The notes under the pieces are model-generated. The model was given only the letters and a program-made list of their open reading frames with translations, was not told the DNA's origin and made no database searches. The position numbers and the translations under genes were made by a program. Shown in pieces: positions 8,066 to 18,515 of a stretch of DNA of 64,000 bases (position 1 is its first letter; every line of letters starts with the position of its first letter). The DNA comes from Streptomyces hygroscopicus (GTDB lineage: Bacteria; Actinomycetota; Actinomycetes; Streptomycetales; Streptomycetaceae): the NCBI GenBank assembly GCA_002021875.1, contig CP018627.1, positions 930,001-994,000 on the forward strand, written 5' to 3'.

Positions 8066-9286
8066 ATGTCCCTCATTGGCAGACCCGTGTCCCTGTCCAT
8101 GGACGAGCCCTCCGCACCGCGTCCGCCCCGCACCGCCGTCCGGACCATGCTGGTGCTCGGCACCCGCCCGGAGGCGATCAAACTGGCCCCGGTGGTCCGG
8201 GCGATGGCCGCCTCCACGCTGTTCCAGCCGGTGGTGGTGACCACCGGTCAGCACCGCGAGATGCTGCAGCAGATGCTCGGTCTGCTGGGGGTCGGGGTGA
8301 AGACCGACCTGGCCGTGATGCGGGACCGGCAGCGGCTGTCGGAGTTGACCGCGCGGCTGGTGGACGGGCTGGGCACGGTGATCCGCGCCGAACGGCCGGA
8401 TCTGGTGGTGGTCCAGGGCGACACCACCACGGCGCTGTGCGGTGCGCTGGCCGCGTTCTACGAACGCGTACCGGTGGCTCATGTCGAGGCGGGGCTGCGT
8501 ACCGGCGTCCTGGACAACCCCTTTCCCGAGGAGCTCAACCGCCGGATGATCGGCCGGGTGGCCCGCTGGCACTTCGCCCCCACCGACCGGTCCGCCGCCC
8601 AGCTCCGGGCCGAGGGCGTACCGCCGGAGCAGGTGATCACCACCGGCAACACGGTCATCGACAACCTGCTGTGGGTGCTGAAGGAGGGCGCCGGGCACAG
8701 CGCCTTCCGCACCGCACACCGCAAGGTGCTGCTGACCCTGCACCGCCGGGAGAACCAGGGGGAGCGGATGCGGGCGATGGGCGCGGCGCTGCGCCGGCTG
8801 GCCGACCGCGGTGATGTGGAAATCGTGCTGCCGCTGCACCGCAGCCCCGCGGTGCGGGAGGCCCTGCTGCCGGAGCTGGAGGCCCATCCGGGGGTGCGGG
8901 TGGTGGATCCGCTGGACTATCTGGACTTCGCCGCCACCCTCGCCGACTGCGATCTGGTGCTGACCGACTCCGGCGGGCTGCAGGAGGAGGCCCCGAGCCT
9001 CGGCAAGCCCGCGCTGGTACTCCGGACCACCACCGAGCGCCCCGAGGCCGTCGAGGCGGGGGCGGCCCGGCTGGTGGGCACGGACCCGGAGGCGATCCTC
9101 GCCGCCGCCGGGCGGTTACTGGACGATCCGGAGGAGTACGCGCGGATGGCCGGGGCGGGAAATCCCTTCGGCGACGGCCGGGCCGCCGACCGCATCATGG
9201 CCCGGCTCACCGAGGACTTCGGTCAGGAGAAGGCGGTGAACACCGCACGGCGCGACGCGGCCGGCTCGTATGATCCGGTGGCATGA
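8066..9286 (+). CDS. wecB: UDP-N-acetylglucosamine 2-epimerase (non-hydrolysing)
   Basis: 406 residues from ATG 8066 with AAGGAG 7 bp upstream. It converts UDP-GlcNAc to UDP-ManNAc. The family landmarks are present in order: VLGTRPEAIKLAPV near residue 33, TGQHREML, VQGDTTTALCGALAAF, HVEAGLRTG, PFPEELNR, TLHRREN, and LTDSGGLQEEAPSLGKP with TERPEAVEAG. Length is usual for WecB/MnaA. A TTA leucine codon lies at 9116-9118, implying bldA-dependent translation. Its TGA overlaps the next gene's ATG (9283). In this operon it probably supplies UDP-ManNAc to the GT2 synthase. Confidence 0.92.
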   Translation: MSLIGRPVSLSMDEPSAPRPPRTAVRTMLVLGTRPEAIKLAPVVRAMAASTLFQPVVVTTGQHREMLQQMLGLLGVGVKTDLAVMRDRQRLSELTARLVDGLGTVIRAERPDLVVVQGDTTTALCGALAAFYERVPVAHVEAGLRTGVLDNPFPEELNRRMIGRVARWHFAPTDRSAAQLRAEGVPPEQVITTGNTVIDNLLWVLKEGAGHSAFRTAHRKVLLTLHRRENQGERMRAMGAALRRLADRGDVEIVLPLHRSPAVREALLPELEAHPGVRVVDPLDYLDFAATLADCDLVLTDSGGLQEEAPSLGKPALVLRTTTERPEAVEAGAARLVGTDPEAILAAAGRLLDDPEEYARMAGAGNPFGDGRAADRIMARLTEDFGQEKAVNTARRDAAGSYDPVA

Positions 9287-9978
9287 CGTCGTTACGCGGG
9301 CGCACCTGGTGGCGTGCCGGGGGGCTGGTGCTGGCCGTCGTCCTCGTGGTGGTCGGGGCGCTCGCGCTGTCCGGCGTATGGGACCGGGAGCGGCGGCCGG
9401 AGAACGTCAGGACCTGGCGGGACGGTTCGGTGCACGGCCCGTGGCGGTCGGTGTTCCACGGCTACGGCGGGAACGTCGGCGGGGTGGACGAACTGACGCT
9501 CACTCCGCGGGCGGCCCGCCGTACGGACCGTACCCACGCCTGCCTGGTGGTCTCCACCGCCCGCTACGAGCGCCTGGACTTCCGGGCCCGGATGCGCACG
9601 GCCGAGCAACTGCGCACACCCGAGCCCAATCCATGGGAAGTGGCGTGGCTGGTGTGGGCGTACACCGACCCGGAGCACTTCTACTATGTGGCGCTCAAGC
9701 CCAACGGCTGGGAGCTGGGCAAACGGGACCCGGCCTATCGGGGCGGGCAGCGGTTCCTGGCCACCGGCACCCGCCCCTTCCAGGTCGGCGACTGGTCGGA
9801 CGTACGGGTCCGGCAGCAAGGTCCGCGGATGACGGTGGCGGTGGACGACCGTCAGGTGGTGGGCTTCACCGACCGGGAACGCCCGTACGCGGCGGGGAGT
9901 GTGGGCGCCTACACCGAGGACGCCCGGGCGGAGTTCCGCGACATCACCGTCCCCGGGGAGCCGTCTGACCCCTCATGA
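9283..9978 (+). CDS. Membrane-anchored concanavalin/LamG-like protein
   Basis: 231 residues from ATG 9283, overlapping the wecB stop (ATGA). An N-terminal helix (GGLVLAVVLVVVGALALSGVW) anchors or exports it. The rest is a beta-sandwich of the LamG / 3-keto-disaccharide hydrolase type: WRSVFHGYGG, YERLDFRARMRT, WLVWAYTDPEHFYYVALKPNGWELGKRD, WSDVRVRQQGPRMTVAVDD. Such domains bind carbohydrate. As last gene of the exopolysaccharide operon it may bind or cleave the polymer at the surface; no catalytic residues can be claimed. Its last 70 bp overlap the 3' end of the opposing HelD-like gene. Confidence 0.7.
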   Translation: MTSLRGRTWWRAGGLVLAVVLVVVGALALSGVWDRERRPENVRTWRDGSVHGPWRSVFHGYGGNVGGVDELTLTPRAARRTDRTHACLVVSTARYERLDFRARMRTAEQLRTPEPNPWEVAWLVWAYTDPEHFYYVALKPNGWELGKRDPAYRGGQRFLATGTRPFQVGDWSDVRVRQQGPRMTVAVDDRQVVGFTDRERPYAAGSVGAYTEDARAEFRDITVPGEPSDPS

Positions 9979-12260
9979 TCGGGCAGGTCGGAGGGGTCCG
10001 TCAGCTCGGACGGGTCCGCCAGCTCGGACAGGTCGGTCAGGTCGCGCAGCCCCTCCGGCAGCGGCCCGGTGTGCACCACGCCCAGCCGCTGGGTGGCCCG
10101 GGTGAGCGCCACATAGAGGTCGCTGGTGCCGAACTCCCCGGGCTCGGCCACGATCACCGTGTCGAACTCCAGCCCCTTGGCCTGCCGGGGGTCGAGCAGC
10201 ACCACCGCGCTGGTCAGGTCCGGGGACCGGCCGGTGGACGCCTCCGGGAGGGCGGCTGACAGCGCGTCATGACGGTCCTTCGGGGCGATCACCGCGAGAC
10301 GGCCCTCGGTGCGGGTCTCCCGCGCCACGGCCGCGGCCACCGCGCCGGGCAGATCGCCGGTGTGCTCCGCCCAGGGCCGCACCCCCGTGGCGCGGACCGA
10401 GCGCGGCGGCTGGAAGGCGGGGTCGACGGTGCGGGCCACCCGGGCCGCGATCTCCATGATCTCGGTGGGGGTGCGGTAGTTGACGCCGAGCCGGGTGTGC
10501 TCCCAGCGGTCGCCCACGTACGGCTCCAGGATCGAGGACCAGGAGCCGCAGCCGCCCGGTTCCGCGGTCTGCGCAGGGTCGCCGACCAGCGTCATCGAAC
10601 GGGTCGGGCTGCGCCGCATCAGCAGCCGCCACGCCATCACGGACAGCTCCTGGGCCTCGTCCACGATGATGTGGCCGAAGGCCCAGGTGCGGTCGGCGGC
10701 GGCGCGTTCGGCGGCGCTGCGGTGGTCGCGCTCCTCGGACCGGTCCGCCAGCCGTTCGGCGTCGATGAGGTCGTGGGCGGCCAGCACCTCCGACTCCTCG
10801 TCGTCGCGGTCCTCGAACTCCAGGGTGCGGGAGCCGTAGGAGAGGTCGAGCACGCCCTGGGCGTAGTCGATGCGCTCCTGGCGCTCGGCCTCCGCGGCGG
10901 CGCGGGCCGCCGAGTCGTCGTGGCCGAGGAGTTCGGCGGCCTCGTCCAGCAGCGGGACGTCGGCGGGGGTCCACTCGCCGTCGGTGCGGCGGATCGCGGC
11001 GGCGTCGGCGTCGGAGAGGTGGACGGGGTCGCTGAGGAAGTCGGCCACGAGCTGCTGCGGGGTGAGGGCCGGCCATAGCTGCTCGATGGCGGCGTGCACC
11101 TCGGGGTTGACCGCGATCGCCTTGCCGAGCTGGGCGACGTCGTCCGCGCCGAGGAGGTTGGGCCCGCCGTAGGGGTCCGCGCCGATCCGGTCGACGAGCT
11201 GATCGGTGAGGTCGTCGATGATGCGGAACGCGAAGTGCGGACGGGCGAGGTTGTGCGGCAGCCCGGTCTCCCGGGCCTTGTGGCCGGCCTCGGACGCGAT
11301 GTCCCGGTCCAGCACCAGTTCGCCGTCGTCGTGGTCGATCACGATCGCGGGGTCGGGCAGCGTCTGCCGGTCCCGTACGAAGCGGGCCAGGACATCCGCC
11401 ATCTCCGCGCGGCCCTTGACCTCGGCGGCCTCGGGGGTGTCGGTGCCGGTGGCCGTCACCCCGGGGAAGAGCTCACCGAGCGTGGCGAGGAGCACGCCCG
11501 TCTCGCCGAGCGAGGGCAGCACCTCCCCGATATAGCCGAGGAACGCCGGGTTGGGCCCGACGATCAGCACCGCGCGACGGGCCAGCAACTCCCGCTGCGC
11601 GTAGAGCAGATACGCGGCGCGGTGCAGCGCCACGACGGTCTTCCCGGTGCCGGGGCCGCCCTCGACGACATGGACGCCGTGGTGCGGGGCGCGGATGATC
11701 TGGTCCTGTTCGGCCTGGATGGTCTGCACGATGTCGTGCATCCGCCCGGTGCGCGCGGCATCGAGCGCGGAGAGCAGGACGGCGTCCGCGTCGGACCCCT
11801 CATGCCCGGTCCGTATGGTGTCCGCGAGATCCAGGATCTCGTCGTGCAACCCGGTGACCTTGGGGCCCTCGGTGGTGATGTGGCGCCTGCGGCGCAGCCC
11901 CATGGGGGTGTGCCCGGTGGCGAGATAGAACGGACGCGCCACATCGGCCCGCCAGTCGATGACCAGCGGGGTGCGGTCCGCGTCATCGCGCCGGATGCCG
12001 ATGCGGCCGATGTGGTGGTCACGGCCGTCGCGGAACAGCAGCCGGCCGAAACACAGCCCCCGCTCCCCCGACTCGAACGCGGCGAGCAGACCGGACCGCT
12101 CGGCCACCAGCACATCGCGCTCCAGCCGAGCCTGGAAGGTGGTGCCCGCCAAGGACAGCGCTTCGGTCACCGACTCCTCGGCTCGTGCCCTGAGCTCGGC
12201 GAGGCGCCCGTTGAGCAGATCAAGGAATTCTTGCTCACGGTCCCATTCCTCGTTTGACAA
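9909..12260 (-). CDS. HelD-family RNA polymerase recycling ATPase (UvrD-like)
   Basis: 783 residues from ATG 12260. The N-terminal helical hairpin (EWDREQEFLDLLNGRLAELRARAEES) matches the HelD arm that enters the polymerase secondary channel. Then come a GRIGIRR...LVIDWRADVARPFY block, Walker A GGPGTGKT, a long insertion, IIVDEAQELS (Walker B), GDPAQT, LGVNYRTPTEI and the C-terminal VALTRATQRLGVV, the SF1 helicase motif set. HelD proteins remove stalled RNA polymerase from DNA, and some actinobacterial relatives confer rifamycin tolerance. Not assigned to HelR because its N-terminus does not resemble that subgroup as I remember it. Convergent and overlapping by 70 bp with the preceding operon. 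Confidence 0.85.
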   Translation of the reverse strand: MSNEEWDREQEFLDLLNGRLAELRARAEESVTEALSLAGTTFQARLERDVLVAERSGLLAAFESGERGLCFGRLLFRDGRDHHIGRIGIRRDDADRTPLVIDWRADVARPFYLATGHTPMGLRRRRHITTEGPKVTGLHDEILDLADTIRTGHEGSDADAVLLSALDAARTGRMHDIVQTIQAEQDQIIRAPHHGVHVVEGGPGTGKTVVALHRAAYLLYAQRELLARRAVLIVGPNPAFLGYIGEVLPSLGETGVLLATLGELFPGVTATGTDTPEAAEVKGRAEMADVLARFVRDRQTLPDPAIVIDHDDGELVLDRDIASEAGHKARETGLPHNLARPHFAFRIIDDLTDQLVDRIGADPYGGPNLLGADDVAQLGKAIAVNPEVHAAIEQLWPALTPQQLVADFLSDPVHLSDADAAAIRRTDGEWTPADVPLLDEAAELLGHDDSAARAAAEAERQERIDYAQGVLDLSYGSRTLEFEDRDDEESEVLAAHDLIDAERLADRSEERDHRSAAERAAADRTWAFGHIIVDEAQELSVMAWRLLMRRSPTRSMTLVGDPAQTAEPGGCGSWSSILEPYVGDRWEHTRLGVNYRTPTEIMEIAARVARTVDPAFQPPRSVRATGVRPWAEHTGDLPGAVAAAVARETRTEGRLAVIAPKDRHDALSAALPEASTGRSPDLTSAVVLLDPRQAKGLEFDTVIVAEPGEFGTSDLYVALTRATQRLGVVHTGPLPEGLRDLTDLSELADPSELTDPSDLPDHEGSDGSPGTVMSRNSARASSV

Positions 12261-12345
12261 TTCGACTCCCGCCGGGATACGATGACTTCATCAGGTTTCC
12301 GTATGCCACAAATTCATTAGCACATGGAAATCCCCAATATACGCC

Positions 12346-12385
12346 GAGAAACGCCCCGGCCGTCAAGGCAGCCGGGGCGTTTCTC
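12346..12385 (-). terminator. Perfect 15-bp stem terminator
   Basis: GAGAAACGCCCCGGC (12346-12360) and GCCGGGGCGTTTCTC (12371-12385) pair perfectly around a 10-nt loop. It lies just beyond the stop of the leftward oxidoreductase gene and upstream of the HelD start, so it isolates the two. Confidence 0.8.
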
Positions 12386-12397
12386 TGTTTTATGGCC

Positions 12398-13357
12398 TCA
12401 CACCACCTGGATGACGTGTTTGCCGCGGACACCCCCTGCTTCCATGGCGCGGTGGGCCTCTCCCACGCCGGAGAGTGGATGGACGGTGTCGATGACCGGC
12501 CGGATGGCCCCATTCTCCACATACGTGGCAAGGTCCGCGAAGAGCTCATGCGTGGGATTGCCGGAGAAGGCCCGCACCCGACGTGAGCCGTGCAGGGTGG
12601 AGACGAGGATGGAGCCCAGCGAAGACAGCGGACGGTCTGCGTCGAAGGCGATGGACACCATGCGACCGCCGGGCGACAGCAGCCCGCGGTACGCGTCGCG
12701 CCCGGTGCCCACTGTGTCCAGTACGGCGTCGAAGGGGCCGAGGGCGGTCGGCCCGGTGGTCCGGTAGTCATGGGCCTCATCGGCGCCGAGCTCCCGGACG
12801 AGGTCGAGCGCCTTCGCTCCGGCGAGCGCGGTGACATGGGCACCGAGCGCGTGTCCGAGCTGCACGGCGACGCTGCCGACACCCCCGGCCGCCCCACGTA
12901 CCAGCAGCCGCTCGCCGCCCCGCAGGCCGATCTTGTCGCGCAGCGCCGTGATGGCCGTGGTGCCGACGCCGGGCAGGGCAGCGGCCCGGACCAGATCGAT
13001 ACCGTCGGGCGCGAAGGAGAGCTGACGTGGCCGGACGGCCACGTACTCGGCGGCCGCCCCGAACGTCCCGCGCGGCGTCGCCCCCCACACCCGGTCGCCC
13101 ACCGCGAGATGGCTCACGGAGGAACCTACCTCGGCGATCTCCCCGGTGATGTCGACGCCGGTGCCCTTGGGGAACTTCCGCCCGGTCACCAGCTTCAGCT
13201 TGCCCGCCCGGCCCGGGAGCTCGCCACCGTTCACGCTCGTGGCGTGCACCCGCACCAGCACCTCCCGCGGACCGGCCACCGGCTTGGGCAGCGTGCCCTC
13301 GTACAGCACCTCGGGAGGTCCGTACCGGTCGTATCGCGCCGCGCGCATCTCACTCAT
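12398..13357 (-). CDS. Zinc-type-fold NADP-dependent quinone oxidoreductase (MDR family)
   Basis: About 319 residues. The frame is open to 13468, but the MDR fold starts at MRAARYDRYGPPEVL; of three clustered ATGs (13366, 13357, 13348), 13357 has GAGGGCG just upstream and is chosen. Order: N-terminal GroES-like domain (REVLVRVHATSVNGGELPGR, GTGVDITGEIAEVGSSV, GDRVWG), then a Rossmann domain with GAAGGVGSVAVQLGHALGAHV (NADPH). No zinc-binding cysteines are seen, so it is the quinone-oxidoreductase type. It is divergent from a TetR gene with an 80- to 90-bp shared gap, the usual sign that the regulator controls it. Confidence 0.85.
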   Translation of the reverse strand: MSEMRAARYDRYGPPEVLYEGTLPKPVAGPREVLVRVHATSVNGGELPGRAGKLKLVTGRKFPKGTGVDITGEIAEVGSSVSHLAVGDRVWGATPRGTFGAAAEYVAVRPRQLSFAPDGIDLVRAAALPGVGTTAITALRDKIGLRGGERLLVRGAAGGVGSVAVQLGHALGAHVTALAGAKALDLVRELGADEAHDYRTTGPTALGPFDAVLDTVGTGRDAYRGLLSPGGRMVSIAFDADRPLSSLGSILVSTLHGSRRVRAFSGNPTHELFADLATYVENGAIRPVIDTVHPLSGVGEAHRAMEAGGVRGKHVIQVV

Positions 13358-13447
13358 CGCCCTCATCGTCCCTTTCGCATATCGGGGTGGCCGCCACGCT
13401 AATGCGCACAAAGGGTCGAACCGCCGGGTCGGCGTAATGTAAGAAAC

Positions 13448-14131
13448 ATGCCTTCCCTCGTCTCTCACATAGCGCCCGCCACCGGGGACCCGGCCGTCCA
13501 GAGCTCAGGGTTGCGGTCCGACGCGGAGTCCAACCGCCGACGCGTCCTCGAGGCGGCCCGGGCGCTGTTCGTCTCACGCGGGCTCGATGTGCCGATGGCC
13601 ACCATCGCCCGTCATGCCCGGGTCGGGGTGGCCACGCTCTACCGGCGCTTCCCCACCCGCGAGGCGCTGGTCACGGCGGTGTTCTCCGATGAGTTCGCCG
13701 CCTGCGCGACGGTCGTCGACGACGCCCTGGCCGACGAGGACGCGTGGCGGGCCTTCCGCCGGACCATCGAGACGGTGTGTGCCTCACAGGCCCATGACCG
13801 GGGGTTCAACGACGCTCTCCTGTCGTCGCATCCCGACACGGCCGGCTTCGAGCGGGAGCGGCTGCGCGTCGAAGAGGGCTTCGCCGAGGTGGTCCGGCGC
13901 GCCAAGGCCGAGGGACGGCTGCGCCAGGACTTCGACGTGTCCGATCTGACCCTCGTCTTCATGGCCAACCGAGGTGTTGTCGGCGACGTGGCGACGGCAC
14001 CGGCCGCGTCCCGGCGGCTGGTGGCGCACCTTCTGCGGTCCTTCGAGGCGGGGCGGGCCGAGCCGGCCCGCCCCCTGCCGCCACCGATGGCGCCGGGACC
14101 GGGCCGGCCGTACCCGGCTCGGGAGGGATGA
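13448..14131 (+). CDS. TetR-family transcriptional regulator
   Basis: 227 residues from ATG 13448. A 25-residue lead precedes the HTH: SNRRRVLEAARALFVSRGLDVPMATIARHARVGVATLYRRFPTREALVTAVF, a textbook TetR DNA-binding domain. The C-terminal ligand domain is helical, with a Pro-rich tail. Only 90 bp separate its start from the divergent oxidoreductase, so it probably represses that gene and itself. It ends 1 bp from the stop of the convergent CAP-domain gene. Confidence 0.88.
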   Translation: MPSLVSHIAPATGDPAVQSSGLRSDAESNRRRVLEAARALFVSRGLDVPMATIARHARVGVATLYRRFPTREALVTAVFSDEFAACATVVDDALADEDAWRAFRRTIETVCASQAHDRGFNDALLSSHPDTAGFERERLRVEEGFAEVVRRAKAEGRLRQDFDVSDLTLVFMANRGVVGDVATAPAASRRLVAHLLRSFEAGRAEPARPLPPPMAPGPGRPYPAREG

Positions 14132-14132
14132 A

Positions 14133-14648
14133 CTACCGGGCGGCGCCGAAGTCCTGCGTCCAGTAGTGGCCGGGCTGCGCCACGCCGACGCCGATCTCCT
14201 TGAAGTCGCAGTTCAGGATGTTGGCCTTGTGGCCGGGGCTGGACATCCAGCCCGCCATGACGCTCTTGGGCGACTCGTAGCCGTAGGCCACGTTCTCGCC
14301 GTAGGTGCTCCAGGAGTAGCCCGCGCGCTCGATCCGGTCGCCCGGGGAGGACCCGTCGGAGCCGGTGTGCGACATATTGCTGTGGGCCGCCATGTCCTCG
14401 CTGTGGTCCTGGGCGGCCTTGGTCAGCTTCTCGTTCACGGTCAGCGGCTTACAACCGGCCTTGCCGCGCTCGCTGTTGACGAGATCCACCACCTCCTGCT
14501 GGTCGGTGGCGGCCGCGGAAGTGGCGGCGGAGGAGCCCGCGGTGGCGGACTGTGCCATCGCGGCCGAGGGAACACCCACGGCGGCCACGGCGAGGGTGGC
14601 GACGGCTATCTTGCGGCGGTGCGTCGTGCTGTTGCGGTGCTTGCTCAT
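14133..14648 (-). CDS. Secreted CAP-domain (SCP/PR1-like) protein
   Basis: 171 residues from ATG 14648 (MSKHRNSTTHRRK); GTGAGGTC lies upstream. Signal peptide to about residue 33 (VATLAVAAVGVPSAAMAQ). CAP domain from DQQEVVDLVNSERGKAGC: KLTKAAQDHSEDMAAHSNMSHTG and ENVAYGY...SVMAGWMSSPGHKANILN contain the conserved His/Glu/His cavity residues of bacterial CAP proteins (YkwD-like). Two cysteines could form a disulfide. Role of bacterial CAP proteins is not settled. The 348 bp upstream (14649-14996) hold no gene; I looked for a ydaO-type riboswitch and did not recognise one. Confidence 0.85.
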   Translation of the reverse strand: MSKHRNSTTHRRKIAVATLAVAAVGVPSAAMAQSATAGSSAATSAAATDQQEVVDLVNSERGKAGCKPLTVNEKLTKAAQDHSEDMAAHSNMSHTGSDGSSPGDRIERAGYSWSTYGENVAYGYESPKSVMAGWMSSPGHKANILNCDFKEIGVGVAQPGHYWTQDFGAAR

Positions 14649-14996
14649 ACGTGACCTCACACTCGGTTGAGGCCCGTCATTCTTGGAGCCGTCGCCACGC
14701 GGGGCAACACACGTGTTCGTACTACAAGGGTTCGTAGCGAGGACGGCGCTTGCGATCAGCGGCGAGACATGCTGAGCCGGTTCCGGGGAGCCCTCAGGTG
14801 GCCCGACGCCCCATCAGAAATCGCGGCAACCAGGCGAGTGGACAACCTGCCCGGAGCACCGGCGATCGAGAGGGCACGGAACCGGCTATTTCCGACAGAG
14901 AAGATAAAACCACTATGTCGGCTAGTCGATATGAGCCACTACGCCCCCTTTACGACGGCGCCCGGTGTGAGAGATGTCATGACATGACAGGGGTGG

Positions 14997-16688
14997 TCAG
15001 CGGCGGTAGATGGTGATCGAGTGGCCGACCTCGTCGATCGGCTCGCTGCCGTCGATCAGCTCCGCCAGCCGGCCGGTGGCCTGCGCGATCGACGAGTCCG
15101 AGACCACCAGCAGCCCGCGCACCTCCTCCGGGCGGGCCCGGCGCGGGTCGGACGCGTGGATGCCGTAGGCGGACGGCACACCGCTGCCCTTGTAGACGAG
15201 CCAGATCCGCTCGCCCCGGTATCGCTCCCGGAGGCGGTCGGCCAGCCGCCCCAGGTCCTGCCCCCAGTCGACGTTCGAGTCATGCAGTCGCAGATGGGTC
15301 CGGGACGGGCCGCCGAACGCCTCGTTGGAGTACGGCAGATAGTACGGATACGTCCGCAGCGAGCTGACCGCGACGAACAGGACCAGCGCCAGAGTGGCCC
15401 CGTACGCCCAGCGCCGCCGCACGGCCATCAGCCCGGCCGCCGCCACGGCCAGGAACATCGGCAGGAAGATGGCGTATCTCACCCCGAGGTTGCGGGCCCC
15501 GTCCAGGGCGGCGAGCAGCAGCACTGCCGCGGGGACGAGGACATACGGCGCGGCGGGCCGCAGCCGGGGCGCCACCAGCATCGCGACGCTCCCGGCCGCC
15601 CAGAGCGCCAGCATGCCCAGGGGCGTCTTCACCAGCAGCGCGACGGGCAGGTAGTACCAGAGCGACCCGAGGTAGCGGCGGCCGAGCAGAAAGCCATGCC
15701 AGGTGTCGTGCTCGAAGCCGAACTGGACACGCATCCCATCGCGGTACGCCTCCGGCAGCGGCAGCAGGTCGACGGCGAGGCCGCGGAGCCCGTGGACGAC
15801 CGGCACCGGCCCGGTGGGCGTCCAGCGCAGCCGGGGGTCGACCAGGAAGTAGACGGCCCACACCACGGCCACCGCGATCAGCGCCACGGCCACCGCCGCC
15901 GCCACCCCCATCCCGAGCGACCGCGCATGGCCGCGCGGTGTGCGGTCGTGGGTACGGCGGGCGTACCAGACCGAGAGCACGGCCAGGAGCAGCAGCACCG
16001 GAACCGCCGCCAGCATGCTCATCTTCGTGGCCAGGGCCGCGCCGAGCGCCACTCCCGCGAGCGGAAGATACAGCCGTGGCCGCCGCCGCGCCCGCCACAG
16101 CAGCCAGACGGACGTCAGCAGAAAACCGGCCGCCGGTACGTCGAGCGTGGCGAGGGAACCGTGCGCGATGATGTCCGGCGAGAAGGTGTACAGGGCGAGC
16201 GCCACCGCCCCGCCCACGGGTCCGGTCAGTTCACGGGCGAACGCGAACACCACCAGTCCGAACAGCAGCGTCAGCGCGATCATCGGCAGCCGTGCGCACA
16301 GCATCAGCCGCCAGGGGTCGTTGCCCGATTCGTAGAGCACATGCCGTCCGAGCGCCGTCTGGTCACCGGTGAAGGCGGCGTCCAGGTGCGGGCGTGCGAG
16401 GGCCACCCCCGCCTCGATGACGAGCTTGCCCAGCGGTGGATGCTCGGGGTTGTAACGCACCCGGTGATGGTGCAGGGAGTCCACCGCCGTACCGACGTAC
16501 ACGGGCTCGTCGATGGTCGGCGTCTGCTCCACCGCCGTGGTGACCATCGCGACCGCCATCTGAACGAGGAGCGCCACGACGGCGGCCACCACCAGCCACC
16601 GCCGATGCCGCCCCGGCCCCGCCACCCACCGGCCCTTCGGTCCGCCGACGGTCCTGGTCACGCTGTCGATCACGCCCGCCCACCGCAT
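14997..16688 (-). CDS. GT39/PMT-like membrane glycosyltransferase
   Basis: 563 residues from ATG 16688; the frame remains open far upstream without any domain. After a basic start and one helix (WLVVAAVVALLVQMAVAMV) comes TPTIDEPVYVG, the first-loop acidic motif of polyprenol-phosphate mannosyl/arabinosyl transferases, and NPEHPPLGKLV, a PMT hallmark. About ten further hydrophobic helices follow, then a soluble C-terminal part (DSNVDWGQDLGRLADRLRERY, typical of this actinobacterial group). It likely transfers a sugar from a lipid carrier to an extracytoplasmic acceptor. The 227 bp between it and the exporter gene hold no gene. Confidence 0.82.
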   Translation of the reverse strand: MRWAGVIDSVTRTVGGPKGRWVAGPGRHRRWLVVAAVVALLVQMAVAMVTTAVEQTPTIDEPVYVGTAVDSLHHHRVRYNPEHPPLGKLVIEAGVALARPHLDAAFTGDQTALGRHVLYESGNDPWRLMLCARLPMIALTLLFGLVVFAFARELTGPVGGAVALALYTFSPDIIAHGSLATLDVPAAGFLLTSVWLLWRARRRPRLYLPLAGVALGAALATKMSMLAAVPVLLLLAVLSVWYARRTHDRTPRGHARSLGMGVAAAVAVALIAVAVVWAVYFLVDPRLRWTPTGPVPVVHGLRGLAVDLLPLPEAYRDGMRVQFGFEHDTWHGFLLGRRYLGSLWYYLPVALLVKTPLGMLALWAAGSVAMLVAPRLRPAAPYVLVPAAVLLLAALDGARNLGVRYAIFLPMFLAVAAAGLMAVRRRWAYGATLALVLFVAVSSLRTYPYYLPYSNEAFGGPSRTHLRLHDSNVDWGQDLGRLADRLRERYRGERIWLVYKGSGVPSAYGIHASDPRRARPEEVRGLLVVSDSSIAQATGRLAELIDGSEPIDEVGHSITIYRR

Positions 16689-16909
16689 AGCGACAGACGC
16701 TAACGCCCTCGTGCCACCGCACCGGGCATCCGCCGGGAAACTTGAGCGGACTCCGCAATCCGAACCGTGCCATCCGGGGGGCGTACTGGCCGTCGGAGTG
16801 CATCCGCAGCGTGTGCTCGCGGAGGGCTTCGGGGATTTTTGTCCGGTGTGCTCTTCTGATCGGGGCCCGCCTGAGCACCCCCGCGCCGAGCGCGTTGAGA
16901 AGGAAGTGA

Positions 16910-18484
<1,575 letters not shown>

Positions 18485-18515
18485 CCCCGTAGCCCCCTAG
18501 CCCCGCGGAGCCTGA

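Noticed and set aside
12261..12345. Rifamycin-associated element upstream of the HelD gene
   Set aside because: I looked for the known palindromic element (GGGGCTTGCGGCAAGGCCC type) and did not see it, and the protein start does not look like HelR.
14649..14996. Possible ydaO-type riboswitch upstream of the CAP-domain gene
   Set aside because: Cell-wall genes in this group often have one, but I could not find the conserved motif or fold in these 348 bp.
15021..16703. Long rightward ORF opposite the GT39-like gene
   Set aside because: It mirrors the real gene in a high-GC context; its protein is Gln/Arg/His-rich low complexity without any domain, while the opposite strand encodes a clean membrane transferase.
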